Shown: piece after piece, positions 21,881 through 34,464 of the stretch
Layout of the letters: every line of letters begins with the position of its first letter
How positions within the stretch are numbered: the first letter of the stretch is position 1
Source: Ursus arctos
Taxonomy: Eukaryota > Chordata > Mammalia > Carnivora > Ursidae
DNA: 64,000 nucleotides
Direction of reading: 5' to 3'
NCBI RefSeq assembly: GCF_023065955.2
Contig: NW_026623089.1
Location: 35,060,767-35,124,766, forward strand
Notes under the pieces: model-generated
What the model was told of the DNA's origin: nothing
Seen by the model: the letters and a program-made list of their open reading frames with translations, nothing else
The model's database searches: none
Position numbers and translations under genes: made by a program

Positions 21881-22463
21881 TTTTTGAGCACAAGTATTAA
21901 AGCAAAATTTTTTTTAAAGTCCTTAAAGAATCCACTAATGTGCTACATATACACGATATCAGAATATCAGTAATTACCTGCTGAAGTAAATGGATCTGGC
22001 TGAACTGAATTATTTTGCCCATCTGCATAACGGTTGGGTTAAACTATTATTAAAGTACCCCATGATGACATGAGTTGGGGGATTTTAGAGAGAAAAGTTT
22101 CGTACAAGCCACTATTTTTAATAGCTTATGTTTGCCACTGTTTGTAGACCGGAATTGCTGAATTAGGCTTTAAAATGTTGCATTCCTTCTCTTGGGATTA
22201 TGGGTGCAATTTAAGGTGGTGTCACCAGGTGAATGCTTGTTACCTGGTTGTAGCCATATAGGCCAACACCCCAAGTCTAGGATGTTAGGCCAACACTAAA
22301 TATCCCAATATTGGTAACAATTCCAGATGAATGTTAGTGACCACCTGGAGTTCAGTATTAAGGTTCTAAGGTTGAATTTAGGTAAAGCAGGAATAAAATG
22401 ACAAGAGCAGATAGTTCTGTCTTCCATAGGTTGGGAAAAGGGAAATGGTGCCATATGTCCCAT
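21881..22463. other. unrecognised sequence
   Basis: About 580 bases with no recognised repeat. It ends with the left target-site duplication of the full-length L1-A. Confidence 0.35.
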
Positions 22464-24540
22464 AGATTTCTTACTTTTTTTAAAAAAATTTTTTATTATG
22501 TTATGTTAGTCACCATACAGTTCATCCTTAGTTTTTGACGTAGTGTTCCATGATTCATTGTTTGCGTATAACACCCAGTGCTCCATGCAATACTTGCCCT
22601 CCTTAATACCCATCACTGGCCTATCCCAATCCCCCACTCCCCTCCCCTCTGAGGCCCTCAGTTTGTTTCCCAGAGTCCATAGTCTCTCATGGTTCATTCC
22701 CCCTTCTGTTTACACCCCCTTCATTCTTCCCTTCCTTCTCCTACCGATCTTCCTATTTCTTATGTTCCATAAATGAGTGAAACTATATGATAATTGTCTT
22801 TCTATGCTTGACTTATTTCACTTAGCATAATCTCCTCCAGTCCCGTCCATGTTGCTGCAAATGTTGGGTAATCATTCTTTCTGATGGCTGAGTAATATTC
22901 CATTGTATATATGGACCACATCTTCTTAATCCATTCATCTGTTCAAGGGCATCTCGGCTCCTTCCACAATTTAGCTATTGTGGACAATGCTGCCACGAAC
23001 ATTGGGGTGCATATGGCCCTTCTCTTCATTACGTCTGTATCTTTGGGGTAAATACCCAGTAGTGCAATTGCTGGGTCATAGGGTAGCTCTATTTTTAACT
23101 TTTTGAGGGATCTCCACACTGTTTTCCAAAGTGGCTGTACCAACTTGCATTCCCACCAACAGTGTAAGAGGGATCCCTTTTCTCCATATCCTCTCCAACA
23201 TTTGTTGTTTTTTGCCTTGTCCATTTTTGCCATTCTAACTGGCGTAAGGTGGTATCTTAGAGTGGTTTTGATTTGAATTTGCCTGATGGCTAAAGATGTT
23301 GAACATTTTTTCATGTGTCTGTTAGCCATTTGTATGTCTTCATTGGAAAAGTGTCTGTTCATATCTTCTGCCCATTTTTTGTTTTGATTATTTGTTTCTC
23401 GTGTATTGAGTTTGAGAAGTTCTTTGTAGGTCTTGGATACCAGTCTTTTATCTGTAGTGTCATTTGCAAATATCTTCTCCCATTCCGTGGGCTGCCTCTT
23501 AGGTTTTTTTTTTTTTTTTTTACTGTTTCCTTGGCTGTGCAGAAGCTTTTTATCTTGATGAAGTCCCACAAGTTCATTTTTTCTTTTGTTTCTCTTGCCT
23601 TTGAAGGTGTGTCATGAAAAAAGTTTCTGTGGCTGATGTCAAAGAGGTTACAGCCTATGTTCTCCTCTATGATTTTGATGGATTCCTGTGTCACATTGAG
23701 ATCTTTCAACCATTCGGAGTTTATCTTAGTGTATGGCGCAAGAGAGTGGTCAAGTTTCATTCTTTTGCATATAGCTGTCCAATTTTCCCAGCACCCTTTA
23801 TTGAAGAAACTGTCTTTTTTCCACTGGATGGTTTTTTCCTGCTTAGTCAAAGATTAGTTGCCCATAGAGCCGAGGGTCCATTTCTGGGTTCTCTATTCTG
23901 TTCCATTGGTCTATATGTCTGTTTTTGTGCCAGTACCATGCTGTCTTTGTGATCACAGCTTTGTAGTATAGCTTGAAATCAGGCAACATGATGCTCTCAG
24001 CTTTGTTTTTCAGTTTCCTTGGCAATTCGGGGCCTTTTCTGGTTCCACACAAATTTAAGGGCGTTTGTTCCACTTCTTTGAAAAATGTCATTGATGTTTT
24101 GATTGGGATAGCATTGAAAGTGTAGATCGCTGTGGGTAGCACAGACATTTTAATTATGTTTATTCTTCTGATCCATGAGCATGGAATGTTTTTCCATCTT
24201 TTGTGTCTTCTTCAATGTCTTTCAAGAGTGATCTGTAGTTTCTAGGATATAGATCCTTTACCTCTATGGTTAAGTTAATTCTAAGATATCGTATGATTTT
24301 TGGTGCTATTGTAAATGGAATGGATTCTCTAATTTCTCTTTCTTCTGTCTCATTGTTCGTGTATAGAAATGCAACTGATTTCTGAGCATTGATTTTGTAT
24401 CCCGCCACATTACTGAATTGCTCTATAAGTTCTAGTAGTTTGGGGGTGGAGTCTTTTAGGTTTTCCATATAGAGTATCATGTCATCTGCGAAGAGAGACA
24501 GTTTGACTTTTCTTTGCTGATTTGAATACCTTTTATCCCC

Positions 24541-24731
24541 CTTTTTTTTTTAAGATTTTATTTATTTGACAGAGAGCCAGTGAGAGAGGGAACACAAGCA
24601 GGGGCGGTGGGAAAGGAGGAAGCAGGCTTGCAGCAGAACAGGGAGCCTGATGCGGGGCTCGATCCCAGGACCCTGGGATCATGCCCTGAGCCAAAGGCAG
24701 ACGCTTAACGACTAAGCCACCCAGGTGCACC
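24541..24731 (-). mobile_element. SINEC nested in L1-A ORF2
   Basis: Antisense SINE with T-run, 'aagattttatttatttgaca', 'gggctcgatcccaggaccct' and head complement 'taagccacccaggtgcac'. Likely duplication: ccttttatccc (24529-24539) / ctcttttatccc (24731-24742). Confidence 0.93.
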
Positions 24732-26021
24732 TCTTTTATCCCTTTTTGTTTTCTAATTGCTGTTGCAAGGACTTCTAGTACTATGTTGAATAATAATGGC
24801 AAGAGTGGACATCCTTGTGTTCCTGATCTTAAGGGAAAGGCTTTCAGCTTTTCCCTATCGAGAATGATATTCGCTGTAGGATTTTCATAGATGGTTTTTA
24901 TGAAATTGAGGAATGTACCCTCTATCCCTACACTCTGAAGGGTTTTTAATCAGGAAAGAATGGTGTATTTTGTCAAATGCTTTTTCTACATCAATTGAGA
25001 GGATCATATGGTTCTTGACTCTTTTCTTGTTGATGTGTTCTATCCCACTGATCGATTTGCAAATGTTGAACCACCCTTGCATCCCAGGGATGAATCCCAC
25101 TTGGTCGTGATGGATAATCCTTTTAATGTACTGTTGGATCCTATTAGCTAGGATCTTGTTGAGAATTTTGGCATCCATATTCATCAGGGATATCGGTCTA
25201 TAATTCTCCTTTTTGATGGGGTCTTTGCCTGGTTTGGGGATCAAGGTCATATTGGCCTCATAGAATGAGTTTGGTAGTTTTCCTTCTGTTTCTATTTTTT
25301 GAAACAGGTTCAGGAGAATAGGTATTATTTCTTCTTTGAATGTTTGGTAGAATTCCCCAGGGACTCCATCAGGCCCTGGACTCTTGTTTTTGGGGGAGGT
25401 TTTTGATCACTGCTTCAGTCTCTTCATAATTAATCAGTCTGTTTAAATAATCAATTTCTTCCTGTTTCAGTCTTGGTAGTTTATAGGTTTCCAGGAAGCA
25501 TCCATTTCTTCCAGGTTGTTTAATTTATTGGCATAAAGCCGTTGATAAAAGTTTCTAATGATCCTTCCTATTTCATTGGTGTTGGTCGTGATCTCTCCCC
25601 TTTCATTCATAATTTTATTAATTTAGGTCCTTTCTCTATTCTTTTGAGTAAGTCTGGCCAGTGGCTTATCGATCTTATTTATTCTTTCAAAGAACCAGCT
25701 TCTAGTTTTGTTGATCTGCTCTACTGTGCTCCTGGTTTCGAATTCATTGATCTCTGCTCTAATCTTGATCACCTGCCTTCTCATGCATGGGTTAGGCCTG
25801 TTCTTCTGTTCCAGGTCCAGCTTCTTGAGGTGAGAATATAAAAACTGCATTTTAGATTTTTCTATTCTTTTGAGTGAGGCTTGGATGGGTGTGTATTTTC
25901 CCCTTAGGACCGCCTTCGCAGTGTCCCATAGGTTTTGGACCAATGTGTTTTCATTCTCATTGGTTTCCAAAAATTGCTTAGTCTCATTTTTAATTCCCTG
26001 GTTTACCCAATCATTCTTAAG

Positions 26022-26199
26022 ATTTTATTTATTTATTCGACAGAGAGAGATAGCCAACGAGAGAGGGAACGCAAGCAGGGGGAGTGGAGGAAGCAGGCTC
26101 CCAGCAGAGGAGCCTGATGTGGGGCTCGATCCCAGAACGCTGGGATCACGCCCTGAGCCAAAGGCAGACGCTTAATGACTGAGACACCCAGGTGCCCCA
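26022..26199 (-). mobile_element. SINEC nested in L1-A ORF2 with 17-bp duplication
   Basis: Antisense SINE from 'attttatttatttattcgac' to head complement 'gagacacccaggtgcccc'. Flanked by acccaatcattcttaag (26005-26021) and acccactcattcttaag (26200-26216), one mismatch. It lies in the reverse transcriptase half of the ORF2 relic. Confidence 0.95.
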
Positions 26200-27053
26200 A
26201 CCCACTCATTCTTAAGCAGGATGGTTCTTAGTTTCCAAGTGTTTGAGTTTCTTTCAAATTTTTCCTTGTGATTGAGTTCCAGTTTCATAGCATTGTGGTC
26301 TGAGAATATGTAGGGAATAATCTCAGTCTTTTGGTATTGGTTGAGACCTGTTTTGTGACCCAGTATATGGTCTATTCTGAAGAAAGTTCCATGTGCATTT
26401 GAAAAGCATGAGTATTCAGTTGTTCTGGGGTGTAGTGTTCTATATATATCGATGAGGTCCATCTTGTCCAGTGTGTCATTCAAAGCTCTTGTTTCTTTGT
26501 TGATTTTCTGCTTAGGTGATCTGTCTATTGCTGAGAGTGGAGTATTGAGGTTCCCTACTATTAACGTATTATTATCTATGTGTCTCTTTATTCTGGTTAA
26601 GAGTTGGCTTCTGTATCTTGCTGCTCCCCTGTTGGGGGCATAGATATTTATAATTGTCATATCCACTTGTTGGATACATCCTTTAAGAATAATATAGTGT
26701 CCTTCTGTATCTCTAACTACAGTCTTTAGTTTAAAATATAATCTGTCTGATATGAGAATTGCTACCCCAGCTTTCTTTTGAGGTCCATTGGTGTGAAAGA
26801 TGGTACTCCATCCCTTTACTTTCAGTCTGAATGTATCTAGGTTCAAAATGAGTCTCTTGTAGACAACAAATGGATGGGTCATGTCTTTTTATCCAATCTG
26901 CAACCCTGTGGCATTTATGGGAGCATTTAGGCCATTCACATTGAGAGTGATTATTGAGAGATATGATTTTAATGATGTCATGTTGCCTGTGAAGTCTTCG
27001 TTTCTATAGATTGTAAATTTCTGTTCTGTATCACTCTTGGGGGCTTTTTACTT

Positions 27054-27959
27054 TTATAGACCCCCCCCTAATATTTCTTGTAGGGCTGGCTTGGTGGTCA
27101 CATATTCTTTCAGTTTCTGCCGGTCTTGGAAGGTCCTAGTCTTTCCATCCATTCTGAATCACAGCCTTGCTGAATAAGGGATCCTTGGCTGCATGTTCTT
27201 CTCACTTAGTGCTCTGAATATGCCTTGCCAACTTTTCCTGGTTTGCCAGGTCTCTGTAGACAGGTCTGACGTTATTCTGATGTTCCTCCCTCTGTACGTA
27301 AGGAATCTATTACCCCGGCTGCTTTCAAGATTGTATCCTTGGATCTAATATTTGCAAATTGCACTATTATGTGATGTGGTGTAAGTCTGTTCTCATTGAC
27401 CTTGGGAGGGGTCCTCTCTGCCTCTTGGACATGAATGCTTGTTTCCTTTGCCAGATTAGGGAAGTTCTCAGCTACAATTTGTTCAAATATCTCTTCTAGA
27501 CCTCTCTCTTTCTCCACCCCCTCGGGGATGCTGATGATTCTGACATTGGAACATTTCATTGAGTCAGTAATCTCCTGTAATCTACATTCTTGAGATTGGA
27601 TTTTTTTTGAGCAAAGTTTCCCTTTTTTCCTTCTCTGCTACCATCCCATCTTCCAATTCACTAATTCGTTCTTCTGCCTCATTTACTGTGGCCATCAGAG
27701 CATCCAGTTTAGACTGCATTTGATTCATAGCAGTTTTTTTTTTTTTGCCAGATTTGCTCTCATTTCTGCCCTTAGAGATTCTATATTCTCGTTAATTTTT
27801 TCATTAATATTTTTTTCAAGGCTACACATCATCTTGACCATTGTTACTCTGAACTCCATTTCTGACAATTTGGTTATATCCATATCCATCAGTTCTGTGG
27901 CAGAGGCCACAGACTCATTATCTTTTCTTTGCTGGGGGGGGATTTCTTCTTCTCGTCAT
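27054..27959 (-). pseudogene. L1 ORF1 pseudogene of L1-A
   Basis: L1 ORF1 encodes the trimeric RNA-binding chaperone of the L1 particle. The start complement is at 27957-27959 and the stop complement at 27054-27056. The span matches the intact 300-codon ORF1 of L1-B. Conserved text survives, such as 'MEFRVTMVKMM' near the N terminus and 'SNVRIISIPEGVEKERGLEE' at the start of the RRM, but the frame is broken. Long homopolymers (for example the C-run at 27061-27068 and the G-run near 27934-27941) and a T-run at 27735-27746 are at or near frame breaks. Confidence 0.88.
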
Positions 27960-28897
27960 TCTGATGAGGTGTGGTTGCGGGGTTGCGCAGAGCCCAAATT
28001 ATTGACCAGGACCCAGGCAGTGTGCTCTTGTTTTATAGGGATCTTAGGGATGTGGGCTTCTTGATTTTTCAGCCTGCCTTCTGGGGGAGGGGCCTGCTGC
28101 GCTGATACTCAGGCAACCCTGTTTGGGTAGAGTCACCCTGTCCCCTGGGAGGGGGATGGGGGTGGACACACTGTGAGCCGGTGTTTCCGGGCTTTTGTTC
28201 TCTGGCAGCTTTCCCTGGTGGTTTGCTGTGACTCTTCTGAGAGTCAAAGCAGCAGTGGCTGTATCCTAGCCTCTGTCTCAGGACAGAGGGGTCGCAGTCT
28301 GCTCTCCACTGAGCTCTCTTGGCCTCTTTAACTCTGTTTTTGTCAGTGCTGCTCAACCCTACAGCGTCCGGGGATGTGTGCCCCACAGCCGGCGTCCCAG
28401 CCCTCACTTCCAGGGCCGGCACGTCTCTGTCCTTTGTGTTTCTAACACCACCAGCCGCCAGCCGCCCCTGTATGCTCCCGGAGCTCCTGGTCTCAGTCTG
28501 GTTCCAGTGAGCACACCGGAGTTCCGTGAGAAGTCTGGTGGCGCGTGCTCCTGGATCACAGTCTCAGTCTGCTGTCTCGGGGGTGCCGTCCATTAGCCCG
28601 CCCGCTCTCCCGTGCAGGTGGCTGCCGCTTCCCGGTGCCCGAACGCGTCAGCTCCCTCCCCCTTCCGCTTATCTTCCGATATCTGTGCGCAGTTTCACGG
28701 CTCCCGCTTCGTACCTCAATACTCAGCGCTGGAGATGTTCATTTGTAGAGATCCAGATGCATCTTCCTGTGTCTCAGGCTGATTCCGTGGGTGTTCAGGA
28801 TGGTCTGGTAGGTATCCAGCTCGACTCAAGGGGACCAGCTGAAAAAGGGGTCCCCTACTCCTCTGCCATCTTTTTTCGTCCTCAGATTTCTTACTTT

Positions 28898-29685
28898 GAA
28901 TTCGATTTTCTACTTCATTAGTTTCTGAGAGACACAGCCTATGTTAGAGTCCAGTTGTTTTATTCTCTTGGTTCCAGAAGAGAGTTCAGTCAATATTCTA
29001 CCTAACCAGTATATAAATATTACTTACGTGAATAGGTAACTGCAGTTTTAAACTTAAACTGTATAAAAGCAAAAAATCTATTTTTAATCTTTTTGCTTCC
29101 CAGCATGGTTTCTAGGAACACATTTATGGTGAAAAATGGGAACTTGTGGCTTGTGTGATGGAGTTTACTTCTTTGCTAATGCCCTACTTTTATCCAAGAA
29201 GGGAATTATTGAGAATTCTTCACCACTGGCAAACTAAATTCTCAAATATCTGCTAGCACACAGTCAGCTCTGGGGCATTGCCAACATTTTTGCAGCATAA
29301 TATTGCATTTAAATATGCTTTTTAATTTTCCAATGATGCATGCCCATAGGGAATGCTCACAGCAGACATTGCCTCTAGAAGAAAGGTGATAAAATCTTAA
29401 GTGAAATTAAGGAATCATGACCAATTTGAAAAAATTGACTTGGTTTTGGGAATTTTAGTCTTCATGTTCACTTCCTTACACCTCTAGAAACAAGCTGAGG
29501 ATGTCCAATGTGGGAGTCACTCGCCAATAAATTTATATCCTGCACACAGTTTCTTTGTAAAACCTTCAGAACAATTAAAGGTTAGTATCTAATTACCTCT
29601 TAAAATATAATTAGAAAAAAAGAACATGACTACTTAAATTAATCTAGAACAAAAAGTATTTGAAAACTCAGTTGAACTCCATTAC
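28898..29685. other. unrecognised sequence
   Basis: About 790 bases of AT-rich sequence after L1-A. No repeat or exon recognised. Confidence 0.35.
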
Positions 29686-29689
29686 AGCT

Positions 29690-29850
29690 CTTACTCATTT
29701 AATTCTGCAAAGATTTACAGGGTACTCAGTCATCCTGTGCCAGGCACTGTCCTATATGACAAGACATGGCTGCACCAAGGATTACAGGAGAGGAGAATGC
29801 ACATATAAACTATTTCAATGCAGTGTGTTGCCTGCTATAACAAGTTTGTG
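29690..29850 (-). repeat. L2 LINE 3' fragment (antisense)
   Basis: 'ctcatttaattctgcaaaga', 'cctgtgccaggcactgtcct' and 'ggattacaggagaggagaat' follow the antisense L2 3' end (attcattcaacaaatattta, tgccaggcactgttc). Confidence 0.55.
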
Positions 29851-30300
29851 CAGTGTCATGTGATTCCTTTTCAGAAGTAGCAAACACATTTTCTCAAGTG
29901 TCAGGACGTTTTACTCTGATGCAAGGACAGATACTAGCTTCTAGTGAATTTTTATGCAAAGCTCAAACGACCACTAAGAAATGTGTTTCTCCCGATGTTT
30001 GACTCAGCTTCCTTGTTACTGAATTTAAAAAGTTTGTCTTAGCATAGGACCAAGATGGGAACATCTAGAATGTTCACTTTTTCCAAGAGTTGAAAAATGC
30101 CCAGGCATTGAGCCTCCAGGTGCTTTATTGGTCTGACTTTGGATTAGATGCCCATTCTTGAATCAGTCACCATGTCCAAGGCAAGCTGGTGATAGAGAAA
30201 GGGTAGATGGATTTGAAGCTTAGTGTAGGTATAAATTTCCTATTCTGAATGGCTTGGCAATTAGAGATACCTTCCCCCGGGTTAAAGGGAGTGAGAATAA

Positions 30301-30334
30301 TGTGTGTGTGTATGTGTGTGTGTGTGTGTGTGTG
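30301..30334 (+). repeat. (TG)n microsatellite at a SINE junction
   Basis: Seventeen TG-type units with one TA interruption, lying between the left target-site duplication (gagaataatgtg, from 30293) and the SINE tail. The right-hand duplication keeps the short form gaggataatgtatat (30516-30530). Confidence 0.95.
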
Positions 30335-30336
30335 TA

Positions 30337-30515
30337 TTTTTTTTAAAGATTTTATTTATTTATTTGACAGAGACAGCCAGCGAGAGAGGGAACACAAGCA
30401 GGGGGAGTGGGAGAGGAAGAAGCAGGCTCCTAGTGGAGGAGCTCGATCCCAGAGCACCGGGGTCACGCCCTGAGCTGAAGGCAGACGCTTAATGACTGCG
30501 CCACCCAGGCGCCCC
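30337..30515 (-). mobile_element. SINEC with target-site duplication
   Basis: Antisense SINE: T-run, aaagattttatttatttatt, 'gcccaggagcacc'-type body ('gctcgatcccagagcaccgg') and head complement 'gcgccacccaggcgcccc'. The duplication is described with the adjacent microsatellite. Confidence 0.95.
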
Positions 30516-30789
30516 GAGGATAATGTATATTAAAATGACCAATGAATGCCAACTAAAATATTCTCCATCCTACATCACCATGATCTTATGTCCATTCTTC
30601 TCATCCAGATCCAGATCAATGAAGTCCAGACTCCACAGGGTGTATAAAGAAACCTTGGGGAAATTATGCTCTGGGTTATCTTATAATTCCTACTGATACC
30701 AGCCAGTTTGATGCCAGGCTATGATATTTCCACCTGAAGCTAACCCAGTCACCAACTGATCACATGGTTAACTCTGGGTATGTTCGTGC

Positions 30790-31080
30790 ATTCATTCAAT
30801 ATTGTTTTATTCTGTATGAGGCAGCATGCTAGGGCTACTGAACAATGTTTAGCCTGATACAGTTTCTACAGAGGGAATATATATTGTAGAAGAAACAAGT
30901 AAGTAAATGCAAAATAAGAATGAAGGGTTGGTGGAAGTACAGTGCTAAGAAGCACTTAGATGGAGCCTTTGACCTTGTCTTGGGGCATTCAGGAAGTTCC
31001 TCAGAGGAAGTGAAACCTGGATAATAAATCAAGAATAAATAGAGAGGAGGTAGGTGAAGGGGGTGGGGGAACATAATCCT
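30790..31080 (-). repeat. L2 LINE fragment (antisense)
   Basis: 'gtgcattcattcaatattg', 'gcagcatgctagggctactg', 'cattcaggaagttcctcag' and 'gaagtgaaacctggataata' follow the antisense L2 3' region, strongly diverged. Confidence 0.5.
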
Positions 31081-31084
31081 GGTT

Positions 31085-34000
31085 AGAGGGAACATGCAGA
31101 TTTTTCACCTGGTGAGCCTTGTGCTTCTCTGTCGAAGTATTTTACGGGAGATACTGCTGAGTAACTATCTGCTATCCATTCTCTTTTCACCAAGAGAAAT
31201 CCAGTTTCATTCTAGACTGAAATGTGTTTGCTATTAAATGTAATCAAACAAGAAGCCCGTAGTCTTAGGTTGCCCTAATGCTGTGGCAGCTTTGGTAAGG
31301 AAACCCAAACCTAGGCTTGTAAATGCCTCAAGGTCACAAATTTGAAACCTGAAGACAACCCATTAGCAAACAGCCAATGAGGCTTTAAGCGATAGTGGAT
31401 CAATCATCTTGCTTTGCTGCTGCTTTTTCTCTAGAAAGGTCTATGGCCAGGCATCTGTTAGGGGAGTACTTCTAACCACTGGTTTCACAACTGCACAATT
31501 CAAATTGATTTGTGCTCAGATAAACTCTTAAACTTTTACATATGCTTCAATTTACGTTACCACCACTGAAAACTACTTACCTTTGAGGATACTCCTCTAG
31601 TCTTTTTTATCCCCGCCAGACAAAAAAACAAGCCAAACAAAACCAAAATTTGCCAAGAAAAGAAAAAAGCCCAAAAAGTGATATTTCTAAAGCTGAAAAT
31701 TAGTTTTAGGAAGTAACTTCCCTGGGCGAAGAGATTTTTCAAAGTTTTAAAGCTGATGAAACAGATTAAAAATTGTTTTGTTATAAAACTAATTTGGCTA
31801 ACCAAAATTCATGTTACCAGACTACTTTCTCCCCATTTAAACACCCCTGACTTTCATATTGTTAAAATTCAGATTCCCCTGGGGAACTTTATTTTATCCT
31901 GACAATTAAACCCCATTAAAAATGCTTAATTAATGCTCTCAAATATTCATATAAAAAGAATTTGCATTTCAGTGCTTTGAGTCCTAGATGGAAATGATCT
32001 CCAAAGTCCATTAAAGCCTTACCATTATGCTTATTAAGCAGGTCTCCTTTTTACTAATGAGGTTTTAGCAAAGGCATAGAAGGTTAAGTGATGAGTGAGG
32101 GAGAGGCTGGGATAATGAAGATGGGGACGTTGCTGTTCTTACTCTAAGCTGGTATTTGCCTTAACTCAGTGTTTCTTTGCATGACAAATAGTTCTCCTCA
32201 GACTTTATTAAAGATTTCAGTGGGGTTCCTTCAGTCAGAGGTCTTTACTTCCCATAATTATTGTAACAGAAACCCGTCCCCAGTTACTTAATTATTCTTT
32301 GGACCATGTATATAATAGTCATGCTGCCATATAAGAGAAAATGCCATTGATGGTCCTGATTGTATTAAGAAGAATATGACTTCTGGTGTATGGAGAGACT
32401 TGATCTACTTGGTATCAGGTTTAGAAATTACTCTGCCTGGTGGTGGGAGGAGAATTGGAAACGCTATCAGCAGTCTTGAGAGAGGAGAGAAGTCCTAAGT
32501 GGTGGCAGATATATTGTGCAATATGACTGTAAAGACAGTCTAAGATCATAGATGCTTGAGGGATGAATGTCTTCAGGAAATCTAGATTTCTGGTTTCTTC
32601 ATGGGCAAGAGCTGTCTCCTGCCTTTTTCTGTTCTTCAGAGACAAACATAGGTGCTCATTAAATGCTGAAAATTATAACATTTAAAACCTAGAAGCCTCA
32701 TCTGACACCTTGTTCAAGCTCATTCCATCTTCACCTTCCTTTAGTTGGTGGTTTGTGGAAAGCTAGACTGTGAAGAAATGAGGTTATCCTGTAACAGTCT
32801 CCAGGCTCCTGGGTGTCTAGGGACTGTTGTGGTGGTAGCAGTGGTGGCAGTGGTGATAACACACGTCGGTTGGTTCCTTCATTTAGAACACCGAGTGGTT
32901 CTATAGCAACAGTGGCTTTCCTGGTAGGTCAGTTCTGATTCCTGAAGGCCCTGCCAAGACGGTGCGGAGGAGTCTGGCTCCTCCCAAAAAAAACCTAGTC
33001 GCGATCCACCCCCACCCCCACCCCAGCCCTACCATAGGCAATTACAAAGGCTTTACCAGGCAGACTTCTCAGGGAAAACAGCCCCCCAACCACCTACACA
33101 CAAGATTTGGTACACAGCCAGGATGTTACTCCCTCTAAGGGAAGTTGCAGTCAAGACTGCCCCCCCCAGCCCCCCCCTCCCATGCTCTTAAACATATTAG
33201 CATTCCTAGCCCAGGGGCTTTCATTCAGAAGTCTCTTTATCTGGAGCCTTCTTGCTGAGGTCCTATTCAGGTGCCTCGGCTGAGGCCATCTTACAAGGGG
33301 AGAGAAGGAAGAAGCCTTGGAGATATTTTCCCCTGTTCTGACTTAATACCCAGTACGTTTCTACCCCCAGCTCCCCTCCTCCCACTCTACTCCCCTGCTG
33401 CCAGAGTCTGTACAATTGCAGGAGCCTTTTGTTTGGAGTTTCCTCAACGGTGAGACCACCCTCAACCCCCTCTCCCTAAGCCCTCTCCTGGGCTTACCCC
33501 ATGTACTGGTCTATTGTTTGACCCTCTACCCGTGCACCTTTCCACAGGAGAAAACAGAATGGCCTTGGAGAGTCAGCACTTCCTCTGGTGTTAACCTCTT
33601 GCTTGTATTATCATAGTAAGTGGTTGAAGCCTTGATTGTTACTTCCATTTTGGCTCATTGCTTTAGTCAGTTTCTCTGACACCTGAGAGCTCAGTTCTCT
33701 CAAGCTCTCCTGAGGTCCTGACACTGCTACTCTGAGTGACCCGTTGGTTTTGTTAGAATAGCGTGTACAAAATCCCTTCCGGTTGCAAATCCCTAGAGTG
33801 GCTCCTTTTTCTTGTGCTGAACCATGACCATTACAGGATTTGTTGCCTACAAGTGGAGCTGCCTTGGCTTACTGGTCAAGAAGATGTGATAGTCTGCAAA
33901 GCTGGTTACCCTTGTCATGCCGTGAAAAATACTTGGTAAAACAACTACTGCTGTGCCTTGGAAGCAGGTGGACTACTGAATCTGACGCACTGAAAGAGTA

Positions 34001-34445
34001 AGTTAGCAAAAGTTGGAATGTTGGTTTGAAAGCATCAGGTAGCAGGTATCACTGACCAAGTTTAGAAAGAGATAGACTGAAGTAAGAATAAACTCACAAG
34101 CAGGGATGAAAAGAACACAGCTCTGTGAAAGGTGTCTTTTCCCAGCTGTGGCCTACTATGAATACTGACTGATAGTCCACTATTTGGGGACTATGCAGGT
34201 TAGAAAGGTCAATTGCTTCTGTATTTCAGCAGTAAGGTAAAATTGTGATCTCAAGTTTACTTAAAACTGACAATAAGTATTTTTGGCCAGACGATGGGAG
34301 CCATCTCAGTAGCCAGATTAAAGGTATTTCTTCTGTGGAGAGGCCTATTGTTTCATGTGACTTCACCAGTGGCCAAGCACAGAGCCCAGCGTCGGACATG
34401 TAGGAAGGTTCAATTGTTACTGTTTTGTTTTTTTTGAACTAGAAA
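31085..34445. other. unrecognised sequence, with a C-rich stretch
   Basis: About 3.4 kb without a recognised repeat or gene, the largest repeat-poor block in the left half. At 33005-33030 and 33159-33181 are C-runs with G-quadruplex potential on the minus strand. Open frames near 33271-33616 lack known domains. Conserved non-coding elements cannot be judged from one sequence. Confidence 0.4.
33005..33030 (-). other. G-quadruplex-forming motif
   Basis: On the minus strand the sequence gives four or more G-runs of 3-5 separated by 1-2 bases (plus strand: ccacccccacccccacccca, then gccc). It fits the G3+N1-7 pattern. A second C-rich run lies at 33159-33181. Confidence 0.7.
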
Positions 34446-34464
34446 AAGAAGGCTATTTTTATTA

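Larger units (their letters stand above)
22760..26981 (-). pseudogene. L1 ORF2 (endonuclease-reverse transcriptase) pseudogene of L1-A
   Basis: L1 ORF2 encodes the endonuclease and reverse transcriptase that carry out target-primed reverse transcription. Here the start codon complement lies at 26979-26981 and the native stop at 22760-22762. Recognisable blocks in several broken frames include an endonuclease part ending in an intact 'FRIDHILGHK' segment, the reverse transcriptase segment '[20 protein letters not shown]', an '[11 protein letters not shown]' block and the C-terminal '[20 protein letters not shown]'. Two SINE insertions and multiple indels and stops break the frame. Length without the SINEs agrees with the roughly 1275-codon ORF2 of the second copy. 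No functional protein is possible. Confidence 0.92.
22478..28883 (-). mobile_element. full-length LINE-1 (L1-A), decayed, with two nested SINEs
   Basis: A complete element on the minus strand: 3' tail complement at 22478, 3' UTR, ORF2, ORF1, a GC-rich 5' UTR and the 5' end (complement of tctgccatctttttt) near 28870. Perfect 14-bp duplications agatttcttacttt lie at 22464-22477 and 28884-28897, proving a single target-primed insertion. Two SINEC copies (24543-24730 and 26022-26199) interrupt ORF2. The frames carry many stops and indels, so it is not active. The YY1-like 5' motif reads aagatggcag rather than aagatggcgg. Confidence 0.97.

Noticed and set aside
22943..28064. Many 60-240-codon minus- and plus-strand frames
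   Set aside because: They are pieces or shadows of the decayed L1-A ORF1 and ORF2, not separate genes.
33271..33616. Overlapping 60- and 66-codon frames with splice-like sites nearby
   Set aside because: Sites are weak (attgcag acceptor, acg|gtgaga donor), and the peptides match no family I know.
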